In this document: positions 1-7,283 of the stretch, one piece after another
Layout of the letters: each line of letters opens with the position of its first letter
Numbering within the stretch: the stretch's first letter is position 1
DNA from: Pseudomonadales bacterium
Lineage (GTDB): Bacteria > Pseudomonadota > Gammaproteobacteria > Pseudomonadales > Azotimanducaceae
Assembly (NCBI GenBank): GCA_024234635.1
Contig: JACKNX010000024.1
Coordinates: forward strand, 1 to 43,357
Reading direction: 5' to 3'
Length of the DNA: 43,357 nucleotides
The notes under the pieces: generated by a model
Databases searched by the model: none
What the model was told of the DNA's origin: nothing
The model's input: the letters and a program-made list of their open reading frames with translations, nothing else
Translations under genes and position numbers: made by a program

Positions 1-1404
1 GTCGTAGAACACCACCCGACCGTGACGCGTGACGCCAAAATTCTTCAGCAGCATGTCGCCGGGAAAGATGTTGGCGCCGGCGAGTTGCTTGATGGCGTTG
101 CCGTATTCGTCCAGGGCGCTGCGCAACTCCGCGTCGCTCGCCGTTTCGATATACAGATTGAGCGGCGTCATCTGCCGTTCGGTGTACAGGTGACGGATGA
201 TCACCCGGTCTTCGGTAAGCACCAGCGAATTCGCCGCTACCGCCTGCAGTTCCTCGATCAGTTCCGCCGAAAAGCGATTGCGCGGAAACGACATGTTCTG
301 AAATTCCTGGGTATCCGCCATGCGCCCGACGCGGTCGTGACTTTTCACCATCGTGTACTTGGCCCGCACCTCCGCCGCAGTGGTGTTCTTCTGTGGTGGG
401 AAGCGGTCCTTGATGACCTTGAACACTGTCTGGTACGAGGGCAGCAGAAACACGCTCATCACCATGCCCTTGATCCCTGGCGCAATCACGAACTGATCGT
501 CGGACTGTGCAAGGTGTTCCAGAAAGCCGCGGTAGAACTCGGTCTTGCCGTGTTTGTACAGGCCCACCGCGGAATACAGTTCCGAGATTTTCTTGTTGGG
601 CAGGAGATCATGCAGGAACTCGATGAGCGCGCCGGGCCTCGGCGTGGCAACCATGAAGTACGCCCGCGTGAATGAGAACATGATGGAGAATTCGTCCTCG
701 TCACAGATCAGCGTGTCCACGTACAGCCTGCCGTTGTCGTTGAGCACTGGCAGCGCCACCGGCCAGTGCCGATCGCGGTAGTTCAGGCGCCCCACCAGGT
801 AGGCGCCCTTGTTGCGGAAGAACACGGAGGTGAGGATATCCACTGACAGGTTGCGTACGCTGTCCAGCTCCGGACGTTCCTCGGCAAGCGAGCGCAGGAT
901 GTTGCTCACATCCTGGTCCAGATGCCGCCAGGGCAGCGAAAACTGGAACGAATCGAGGATGTTCTTCACCATCTCGTAGACACCGCGCTCCGGGTGGAAA
1001 GTGCGCACGATGTCTGTGCGGCCCAGCGGCCGGTCGGCCCGCAGCGCCGAGGTGACGAACATCTCCCGGTCGTCCACCGCCTTGTCGTGAGTGACTTCCC
1101 GGTACACGGAGTTGAAAAACGTTTCCGCGAGCTCCGCATCCCAGCGTTCGCAGGAGAGATCGTGGTACACGCGTTTGATGGCTTGCCAGTCGGCCCCCTC
1201 GAGGGTGGCGGCCCGGCAGGTGTCCGCAAGCGGATGCACGAACTGGCGATACAGTTCCAGCCGCGTTCGCGTCGATGCCAGCACGCCGCTCCAGTCAGCA
1301 CTCTCGAAGCGCTGTTGCGCGGACGCGGTGATATCCGCAAACGCCTCCCGGTACCGGGAGAACCCATCCAGTACGGCAGTGGCAAGCGCCAGCGCATCCA
1401 CCAT
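1..1404 (-). CDS. aceK: Isocitrate dehydrogenase kinase/phosphatase AceK (3' end cut by window edge)
   Basis: AceK phosphorylates and dephosphorylates isocitrate dehydrogenase and so divides carbon between the TCA cycle and the glyoxylate bypass in the cytoplasm. Read on the minus strand from the ATG at 1404, the frame stays open for 468 codons to the window edge. E. coli AceK has about 578 residues, so roughly the last 110 are missing. Family-typical stretches are visible: the ATP-binding segment APGIKGMVMSVF, then HDRVGRMADTQEF, VIRHLYTERQMTPLN and, at the edge, NIFPGDMLLKNFGVTRHG followed by RVVFYD. The start codon overlaps the upstream stop by one base (TGATG), so translation is probably coupled to the small membrane protein gene. 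No isocitrate lyase or malate synthase gene is in view. The family call is very secure. Confidence 0.95.
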   Translation of the reverse strand, partial: MVDALALATAVLDGFSRYREAFADITASAQQRFESADWSGVLASTRTRLELYRQFVHPLADTCRAATLEGADWQAIKRVYHDLSCERWDAELAETFFNSVYREVTHDKAVDDREMFVTSALRADRPLGRTDIVRTFHPERGVYEMVKNILDSFQFSLPWRHLDQDVSNILRSLAEERPELDSVRNLSVDILTSVFFRNKGAYLVGRLNYRDRHWPVALPVLNDNGRLYVDTLICDEDEFSIMFSFTRAYFMVATPRPGALIEFLHDLLPNKKISELYSAVGLYKHGKTEFYRGFLEHLAQSDDQFVIAPGIKGMVMSVFLLPSYQTVFKVIKDRFPPQKNTTAAEVRAKYTMVKSHDRVGRMADTQEFQNMSFPRNRFSAELIEELQAVAANSLVLTEDRVIIRHLYTERQMTPLNLYIETASDAELRSALDEYGNAIKQLAGANIFPGDMLLKNFGVTRHGRVVFYD

Positions 1405-1778
1405 CAGGACATCCGCCGCTCTTCCCGTTGTCGCGCCCGGACAACACGGGTTTCCCGAACGTGCTCACGAAAACGCTGGACGACGATGACACCGACGACC
1501 AGCCCCGCCAGGGCAGCCAGACAGGGATAGGCAACGGACACCACCCAATCCGGGCTTCCGAAGTCCGCATGGATGCCCGTCAGCGCCAGAATGGCCAGCG
1601 CCACGGCCAGCACGTTGTGCAACGCCAGCGCCGCCCCTACCGCCATGACCAGCGGCAACCACAACCGATGCAGGGGCGAGTTCGAGTGGCCGTCGATCAG
1701 GAAGATGCAGGTCAGCAAGAGCACCAGACCGATACCGCGCAGAATACTGGCCTGCTTCGTGGGCAGGAGATCTTTCAT
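1404..1778 (-). CDS. Small hypothetical membrane protein, coupled to aceK
   Basis: This 124-residue protein has about three or four hydrophobic segments: around residues 10-28 (GIGLVLLLTCIFLI), 38-70 (two adjacent helices broken near a His-Asn pair), and 78-103 (AYPCLAALAGLVVGVIVV). It ends in a basic tail (RETRVVRARQREERRMS). I recognise no family. It begins at the ATG at 1778, seven bases after the SDR stop, and its own stop overlaps the aceK start. The position suggests co-transcription with both neighbours. The basic tail should face the cytoplasm by the positive-inside rule. A role in AceK function is only a guess from gene order. Confidence 0.7.
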   Translation of the reverse strand: MKDLLPTKQASILRGIGLVLLLTCIFLIDGHSNSPLHRLWLPLVMAVGAALALHNVLAVALAILALTGIHADFGSPDWVVSVAYPCLAALAGLVVGVIVVQRFREHVRETRVVRARQREERRMS

Positions 1779-1785
1779 GCCGGCC

Positions 1786-2562
1786 TCAGGAGACCACCGA
1801 CAGCGCGCCGCCGTCGATACGGAAATTCTGACCATGAATGCCATCAGCCTTCGGGCTGGCCAGAAATGCCACGAGATCGGCCACTTCCTCGCGACGCACG
1901 ATACGTCCGATGGGAATTTCGGCAGCCACATGCGGTTCAATCTCCTCCCATGTGCCTCCCCAGCCATTGCGTTGTCCCCGCCGCATACTGGCCGCCTGCA
2001 CTTCCGGGGTGAGGATCAGTCCAGGCGACACCAGATTGACGCGGATTCCCGAGCCAGCCAGTTCCCTGGCCAGGCTCACCGTCATGGTGGCCAGCGCGCC
2101 CTTGGCGGCGTAATAGTGCGGCATTGCCGCGTTCGGCCGCGTGGAGCCCACCGTGCCGAGGTTGATGATGCGTCCCCAACCACGCGCCCGCATGCCAGGA
2201 AGCAATCCGCGGATCATGCGCTGGGCGCTGAGCACGTTTTTCTGGTAGGCGTCCAGCCACGCATCGGTGCCGCTTTCCAGCCAGCTCCCGCCGTCCGCGG
2301 TGCCGTAGTTGTTGACGAGGATGTCCACGGCGTGGGCGGCACAGGCGGCCAGCAGGGACTCCGCGCCGGCGTCGGTGCGTATGTCGCCCGCCACCGCGAC
2401 GCCGCCACCAATCTCCGCCACCGCCGCATCGGCTTCCGCCTGGGTGAAGCCGTGCACGAGCACGTTCGCGCCTTCGGCGCGCAGATGCTGTGCAATGATG
2501 AGCCCGGTACCCCGCCAACTGCCGGTGACCAGCGCCGTATGATTGCGTAGTTCGAGATTCAT
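1786..2562 (-). CDS. SDR family NAD(P)-dependent oxidoreductase
   Basis: A 258-residue classical short-chain dehydrogenase. Visible features are the N-terminal cofactor motif TGSWRGTG (residues 11-18), NNYG in place of the usual NNAG, a Ser-bearing strand IINLGTVGS, and the catalytic YYAAK (Tyr-x-x-x-Lys). The C-terminal GQNFRIDGG matches the usual NxxVDGG end of SDRs. The substrate cannot be read from the sequence. The ATG at 2562 sits 69 bp from the divergent permease gene; downstream it is followed after 7 bp by the small membrane protein and then aceK, so it is probably the first gene of that operon. A longer open frame extends upstream but contains no SDR-like sequence and runs through the intergenic region, so this start was preferred. 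Confidence 0.9.
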   Translation of the reverse strand: MNLELRNHTALVTGSWRGTGLIIAQHLRAEGANVLVHGFTQAEADAAVAEIGGGVAVAGDIRTDAGAESLLAACAAHAVDILVNNYGTADGGSWLESGTDAWLDAYQKNVLSAQRMIRGLLPGMRARGWGRIINLGTVGSTRPNAAMPHYYAAKGALATMTVSLARELAGSGIRVNLVSPGLILTPEVQAASMRRGQRNGWGGTWEEIEPHVAAEIPIGRIVRREEVADLVAFLASPKADGIHGQNFRIDGGALSVVS

Positions 2563-2616
2563 GGCGGCAGTGTACACCGGCCTCCACGCCATCCGCGCAG
2601 GGCAACGCTCGCTGCG

Positions 2617-2622
2617 TATACT
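2617..2622 (+). promoter_or_regulatory. Possible -10 box (TATACT) of the permease gene
   Basis: TATACT lies 9 bases upstream of the permease ATG in the short divergent spacer. No convincing -35 box is seen about 17 bases upstream. If it is used, the transcript would be nearly leaderless. This is a weak call from a single hexamer. Confidence 0.25.
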
Positions 2623-2631
2623 GCGCGCCCC

Positions 2632-3381
2632 ATGAACACCGCCGGCATCGTGCTGTTTCTCGTGAGCGCCCTCGCCGGCAGCTATCTGCAGGCGGTAACG
2701 GGTTTTGCCATGGGACTCCTGATGGTCGCCGTCATGGGCGCCAGCGGCTGGCTGCCATTGCCGCTGGTTGCAGCCGCCGTCAGCTTTCTCGCGCTGGTGA
2801 ACATTGCGCTGTCGCTGCGGGGACGCTTTCACTTCCGCGACCGGCAACTGCTGCGCTGGCTGCTCATCGGCCAGGTCTGCGCCGTCGGACCCGGCGTGTG
2901 GCTGCTGCACGAACTGGATGCCAATGCCCAGCGCGCGCTCGCCCTGCTGCTGGGCAGTTTCATCACCGCGGGCGCGCTATCCATGCTCGCAAGACCGCAT
3001 CGACGCGCTGCGCTCTCCGGGCGCGCCGGCGCGCTTGTTGCCGGTGCTTCGGGCGGCATGCTGGCCGGTCTGTTCGCGGCAAGCGGCCCCGTACTCGGCT
3101 GGTTCATGTACCGCCAGCCACTGCCGCTGGACGGTATTCGCGCCACGCTGCTTACCTTCTTTGCGGTGTCATCCACACTGCGTATTGCCGCGGTTGGTAT
3201 CAGTGGTGGATTGACCGTGGAGGTGGGCTGGCTGGTGGTCGGCGCATTGCCGCTGGTGCTGCTGGGCTCGTGGCTAGGCCGGCGCTTTCCGCCCGCCGCG
3301 TCGGAAGCGGGAATCCAGCGCCTGGCCTTCAGCGTGCTGCTGCTGGCCGGCGCGTGGATTCTGGTCGGTGCGTTCCGCTGA
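2632..3381 (+). CDS. TauE/SafE family (sulfite exporter-like) membrane permease
   Basis: A 249-residue inner-membrane protein with about seven to eight hydrophobic helices. It carries the family-typical N-terminal helix with a Gly-rich signature (LQAVTGFAMGLLMVAVMG) and the internal repeat in the second half (GASGGMLAGLFAASGPVLGWFMY). TauE/SafE proteins export sulfite, sulfoacetate or other organic anions; the substrate here is unknown. It is transcribed away from the SDR gene and converges on the S9 peptidase gene with 20 bp between stops. No sulfur-metabolism gene lies next to it, so sulfite export is not supported by context. Confidence 0.88.
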   Translation: MNTAGIVLFLVSALAGSYLQAVTGFAMGLLMVAVMGASGWLPLPLVAAAVSFLALVNIALSLRGRFHFRDRQLLRWLLIGQVCAVGPGVWLLHELDANAQRALALLLGSFITAGALSMLARPHRRAALSGRAGALVAGASGGMLAGLFAASGPVLGWFMYRQPLPLDGIRATLLTFFAVSSTLRIAAVGISGGLTVEVGWLVVGALPLVLLGSWLGRRFPPAASEAGIQRLAFSVLLLAGAWILVGAFR

Positions 3382-3401
3382 TCCGCCGGTCCAGCACGCC
3401 G

Positions 3402-5366
3402 TCAGGGTTTGCCGATGTGCTGTTCGATGAACTGGATGGTGGCGCGATACCAGCGCTCCAGGTTCTTCGGATTGTTGGGCGAGTGAAACTCTTTGGGTAA
3501 CTCGATGAGTTCAGGCGGTGTCCTGCCGGCTTTCCGGTAGGCGTCGATCAGATGGTACGCATGCTCTATCGGCACACGATTGTCCTCCGTCCCATGTACG
3601 AGCAGCAGCGGCGTCCTGATGCGGTCGACATAGTTCATCGGTGACGCAGCCCGTCGGTCTTCTTCGGATGGGCCGATCACCTTGTCCATGTACTTTCGCC
3701 CCCAGCGCGTCTGGTCGGCGAAATCCGCGTTCCGATACTGCTCGTCCTGGTCGTACACGCCGGCGCCCGCGATGGCGCACTTGTAGAGGTCCGGCTCGCG
3801 AATGATGCTCATCACCGCGGCAAAGCCACCGTAGCTCCAACCGTGAATACAGATGCGTTCGGGATCGGCAATGCCTTCGGCAATGGCCCACTTCACGCCG
3901 TCGGTAAGATCGTCCTGCATGGCGGTCGTCCATTTGCGGAAGCCCGATCTCTCAAAATCCGTCCCATAGCCGCCGGAGCCGCGATAGTTGATCTGCAGCA
4001 TGGCGTAGCCGGACGCGGGAATGAAGCTTTCCCAGCCCGATCCCCAGTAGTCCCTGGGACCGTGTGGCCCCCCATGCGGCACCAGGACAAGCGGGAGGTT
4101 CTTGCCGTCGCTGCCCGGAGGCAGCGAGAGGTATCCCTGCAGCACGACGCCGTCCCTGGCGGAAAAGCTGACCGGGCGCATGGTCGGCAGCCGGCCGTCG
4201 TCGATCCACGGGCGCGAATCGAACAGCAGACTCATCTGACGGGAGGCAGTGTCGTACAGGTAATACTCCGTCGTATGGTCGTCATCCTCGACACCGATGA
4301 CCGAAAGACGGAAGTCGTGCGTACTGTTCACCACAGCCGCGTAGCGATCGGGAAATACCTTCGGCAACTGGGCACTGAGCGCGCCAAGGGGATGCTCCGC
4401 ATCCGTGATTGCAAACGACGGCATGCCATCATCCAGACGCACACCGAAAATCCGGTCCTGCCAGTCGAAGCGGGGACTCGCATCCACACGCTCGTGCTGA
4501 TAGACCGGAACCTTCTCCTGGGTCTTCGGGTCCATCAGGTAGAGCCCTGCTGGTTTGCCCTCGGGTTCGTAGAGAACGGCGATGCGGCCATCATCGAGCA
4601 GCGACTGCGGTATAAGCTTGCGGTCACCGTAGGGTGTACGTGACAGTTCTTCCCACTGGCCGGTATCGGGATCGCGGTAGTGCACCACCTGTTCCTGACT
4701 GTCGCTCACCGAGAACGCGAATCTGGGCTGTCCTTTCCTGTCCGCGACAATCTGGGCATTGGACGCCGGTCCGATCTTGCGATCGGAGAGCTTGCCGCTG
4801 TACACGTCCATCCGCGCCGATTCGACAACCAGGTTGTAGCCCCGACTCCAGTTGACGATTTCAATCAGCACATGGCGCGGATCGTCCCAGAGCGGGTCGA
4901 GCAGCTGCGCCGAGCCAATCTCATCGCGCTTGACCTGCGTTCGCCGGGGCATGGAATTGACATCGCCGCCAGCCCGCAACCCGAACAGATGCTCCCCTTT
5001 CGTACCGTCGGCATTCATGCCGTACAGCTCGCCCCAGCTCAGTTCCGACTCGAACTGATCGCGCTCGAACAGGATGCTGGCAATCACGCGGTCGTCGTTC
5101 ACCCACCAGAAATCACCGACTTCATTGCGGCCCGGAAACTGCATCACGCTCAGCGGTTTCATCGACGGAAAGCTGAAGAAAACCACCGTTCTCTCATCGT
5201 CCTGCTCGCGCAGCACGCCGAGATAGTTACCTTTTGGGGAGAGTTTGGCGGAAAGGACATCCGGCTTGCGCGCCAGATCGCTGATGATGTCGGTATGCCC
5301 GACAACGGAAAGCAGCAGCAGAAAAAGAGGAAGGAGTCTCGACACCCGCGGTTCCCTGTCTTTCAT
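3402..5366 (-). CDS. Secreted S9 family (prolyl oligopeptidase-type) serine peptidase
   Basis: A 654-residue protein of the acylaminoacyl-peptidase/dipeptidyl-peptidase class. An N-terminal hydrophobic stretch (LLPLFLLLLSVVGHT, about residues 11-25) looks like a signal peptide, so the enzyme probably works in the periplasm. Residues about 30-390 look like the degenerate beta-propeller; the alpha/beta hydrolase domain follows. The triad is visible: Ser511 in GWSYGGF, Asp595 in HGTEDNRVP and His628 in KEFHSPNNP. An oxyanion-region motif PHGGPHGPRDYWG also fits. It would cleave short peptides for nutrition or turnover. It is divergent from the TPR gene with 163 bp between starts. No strong ribosome binding site is seen ahead of the ATG at 5366. 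Confidence 0.93.
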   Translation of the reverse strand: MKDREPRVSRLLPLFLLLLSVVGHTDIISDLARKPDVLSAKLSPKGNYLGVLREQDDERTVVFFSFPSMKPLSVMQFPGRNEVGDFWWVNDDRVIASILFERDQFESELSWGELYGMNADGTKGEHLFGLRAGGDVNSMPRRTQVKRDEIGSAQLLDPLWDDPRHVLIEIVNWSRGYNLVVESARMDVYSGKLSDRKIGPASNAQIVADRKGQPRFAFSVSDSQEQVVHYRDPDTGQWEELSRTPYGDRKLIPQSLLDDGRIAVLYEPEGKPAGLYLMDPKTQEKVPVYQHERVDASPRFDWQDRIFGVRLDDGMPSFAITDAEHPLGALSAQLPKVFPDRYAAVVNSTHDFRLSVIGVEDDDHTTEYYLYDTASRQMSLLFDSRPWIDDGRLPTMRPVSFSARDGVVLQGYLSLPPGSDGKNLPLVLVPHGGPHGPRDYWGSGWESFIPASGYAMLQINYRGSGGYGTDFERSGFRKWTTAMQDDLTDGVKWAIAEGIADPERICIHGWSYGGFAAVMSIIREPDLYKCAIAGAGVYDQDEQYRNADFADQTRWGRKYMDKVIGPSEEDRRAASPMNYVDRIRTPLLLVHGTEDNRVPIEHAYHLIDAYRKAGRTPPELIELPKEFHSPNNPKNLERWYRATIQFIEQHIGKP

Positions 5367-5529
5367 TGACCACGCGCATGATAAACCCGCCAGTGCCTGG
5401 CTTCATGTGCGATATCACCCTGCTGGGCCGCGGAACTACTCACCCGGCGCGCTCGCTCGGCATACGATGTGGTGCCAAAACGCATTTCCGCTAAACTGGC
5501 GCTCGCGCGACAACCGGGGAGGTTCCGTC

Positions 5530-6204
5530 ATGCGTATTCTCACCAGCCTGATATTGCTTTCGTTCATGTCCTGGCCGCTCATGTCTGCCGCGTCCGGCGG
5601 GCACGGTGGCGGCCTCGACATGAGTGGCGCGCCCAGCAGCAGCGAGCGCAAACCCAAATCCCCCGAAGCGATCGCCAACGCGCAGTACCGCGCTGGCGTC
5701 AAGGCAAAGGAAAAAGCCTGGAAGCTGGAGGAAAAAGCTGCCAAAGCCAGTTCGGACGCCAGGCGCGAGAAGACGCTCGCAAAGGCAAGGGAGCAGTACG
5801 AGAAGGCCCGCGAAGCGCTGGGCGGCGCGCTGCAGGTGAACAACCAGCACTACGAGGCCGCCAGCGAGCTCGGCTACGTGCTGCGCAAACTGGGTGACTA
5901 CAAGAAATCCATCGGTGCCTACAACTTTGCGCTGCAACTGAAGCCGGACTACTACCCGGCCATCGAGTACCGCGGCGAGGCGTTTCTGGCCATGGGCTAC
6001 GTGGAGGAAGCGAAACAGGCTTACATGACCCTGTTCCGTAATGAGCGCGCGCTGGCCGCAGAGCTCATGACAGCCATGGAAATCTGGCTCGCCCAGCAAC
6101 CGGAGGACAGCGCCAGGGCTGAGTTCGACGCCTGGCTGTCCGAGCGGCGGGAACTGGCCAGGGCCGGCGCCGACCTGTCGATGAACAACACCCGCTCCTG
6201 GTAG
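5530..6204 (+). CDS. Periplasmic TPR-repeat protein
   Basis: A 224-residue protein with a signal peptide (LTSLILLSFMSWPLMSAAS), then a Gly/Ser/Lys-rich linker, a strongly charged, Lys/Ala-rich helix (about residues 55-100) and two recognisable TPR units around 102-165 (EAASELGYVLRKLGDYKKSI; ALQLKPDYYPAIEYRGEAF). It ends in an acidic/basic helical tail. TPRs bind partner proteins. The ATG at 5530 was chosen because GGGGAGG lies 7-8 bases before it and a signal peptide begins there; the same frame is open further upstream without such features. The next gene, a di-heme peroxidase, starts 3 bases after its stop, so the two proteins probably act together in the periplasm. The partner is unknown. 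Confidence 0.85.
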   Translation: MRILTSLILLSFMSWPLMSAASGGHGGGLDMSGAPSSSERKPKSPEAIANAQYRAGVKAKEKAWKLEEKAAKASSDARREKTLAKAREQYEKAREALGGALQVNNQHYEAASELGYVLRKLGDYKKSIGAYNFALQLKPDYYPAIEYRGEAFLAMGYVEEAKQAYMTLFRNERALAAELMTAMEIWLAQQPEDSARAEFDAWLSERRELARAGADLSMNNTRSW

Positions 6205-6207
6205 ACC

Positions 6208-7164
6208 TTGCGACTCCCGTGGGGCCGCTTTGCGGCGGCGGGCGCGCTGATGCTCCTGCTCGCCGCACAGGCGCCACGCGCCGGCGAGTTCGTGTGGCAA
6301 CTGCCTGACGGCATCGCACCACCGCCGGCGCCTGCTGACAATCCGATCACCGCGGAGAAGGTTGCCCTTGGCAGGGCGTTGTTTGCCGACACCCGACTGT
6401 CGATCAACGATCGCACGAGCTGCGCCACCTGCCACGTAGCGGAGCGCGAGTTCACGGACGGCCTGCCGCGCGCCGTTGGCACACTGGGCGACCGCCATCC
6501 ACGCAACACACCCACCTTGTGGAACGCCGGCTACTATGTGTCTCTCACCTGGCGGGATGCCGGGCTGACGACCCTCGAGGCACAGTTGCGAATTCCGCTG
6601 ACATCGACCAGCCCCGTGGAAATGGGTTACACCGATGCGCTCCTGCCCCGGCTTGCCGCCGACGCCGTGCTGGGCGGCCTGCACCAGCAGGCGTTCGGAG
6701 ATACCCCGATGTCGCTGGATACCCTTGTGAAGGCGCTGGCCAGTTACGTGCGCACGCTTGTGCGCATGGACAGCCCGTTCGACCGCTATCTGCTGTACGA
6801 CGAGCGCACGGGTGTTTCCGACAGGGCGAAGGCCGGTCTCAAACTGTTTTTTTCCGAGCGTCTGGCGTGCAGCCACTGCCATGCCGGCCCCCACCTTTCC
6901 GGCCCCGTACACGAACCCGGCAAGGACGTACCACCGGTGTTTCACCGCACCGCGGTGAGCGATACCGCAGACCCCATGCGCGCCCCGAGTCTGCGCTTGA
7001 TCAGTCGCACCGCACCGTACATGCACGACGGCAGCCTGCCCGACCTGAGCGCAGTTCTGGACTTCTACGAGGCTGGTGGCGGATTGAACGCTGAACATCT
7101 GCAGGCGTTCACGCTCACAAGCGATGAGCGCCAGGCGCTCCTGGCATTCCTGGAACTGCTGTAA
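6208..7164 (+). CDS. Di-heme cytochrome c peroxidase / MauG-family protein
   Basis: A 318-residue secreted protein: a signal peptide (FAAAGALMLLLAAQAPRAG), then two c-type heme sites, CATCH (Cys72, Cys75, His76) and CSHCH (Cys221, Cys224, His225). Family motifs NTPTLWNAGY and APSLRLISRTAPYMHDGS are present; the latter contains the conserved region around the distal ligand of the second heme. Length fits bacterial CCP/MauG proteins. Members reduce H2O2 or oxidise protein residues with electrons from cytochromes. It starts with TTG only 3 bases after the TPR stop, with no ATG near, so translation is probably coupled and weaker than that of the TPR protein. Whether it is a peroxidase or a MauG-like maturase cannot be told here. 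Confidence 0.93.
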   Translation: MRLPWGRFAAAGALMLLLAAQAPRAGEFVWQLPDGIAPPPAPADNPITAEKVALGRALFADTRLSINDRTSCATCHVAEREFTDGLPRAVGTLGDRHPRNTPTLWNAGYYVSLTWRDAGLTTLEAQLRIPLTSTSPVEMGYTDALLPRLAADAVLGGLHQQAFGDTPMSLDTLVKALASYVRTLVRMDSPFDRYLLYDERTGVSDRAKAGLKLFFSERLACSHCHAGPHLSGPVHEPGKDVPPVFHRTAVSDTADPMRAPSLRLISRTAPYMHDGSLPDLSAVLDFYEAGGGLNAEHLQAFTLTSDERQALLAFLELL

Positions 7165-7185
7165 GGAGAGCCGTTAGCAGCGATT

Positions 7186-7283
7186 GCTGAAAAAAAGTCC
7201 GTGAGGGACGTTCTCAGCATCCTCTCATGGAACGAAGTTCCATGCGCGACAGCGCTGGCAATCGCAACGTGGCAAGCTGTCAG
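7186..7283. repeat. Dispersed hairpin repeat, copy 1 (between convergent genes)
   Basis: About 98 bp that match the stretch at 22041-22140 in order and spacing. It holds three parts: an imperfect hairpin at 7186-7218 (GCTGA...TCAGC, inner stem GTCC/GGAC around a 5-base loop), a perfect inverted repeat at 7226-7244 (catggaacgaagttccatg, 8-bp arms, GAA loop), and a third dyad-containing segment (gctggc...gcaagc). It fills the gap between the 3' ends of the peroxidase and transporter genes and touches the stop codon of the latter. A role as bidirectional terminator or mRNA 3' end structure is plausible; there is no U-tract. Confidence 0.75.

Noticed and set aside
5491..7098. A 535-codon minus-strand frame over the TPR and peroxidase genes
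   Set aside because: The plus-strand genes have signal peptides, TPRs and two CxxCH motifs; the antisense product has no recognisable feature.
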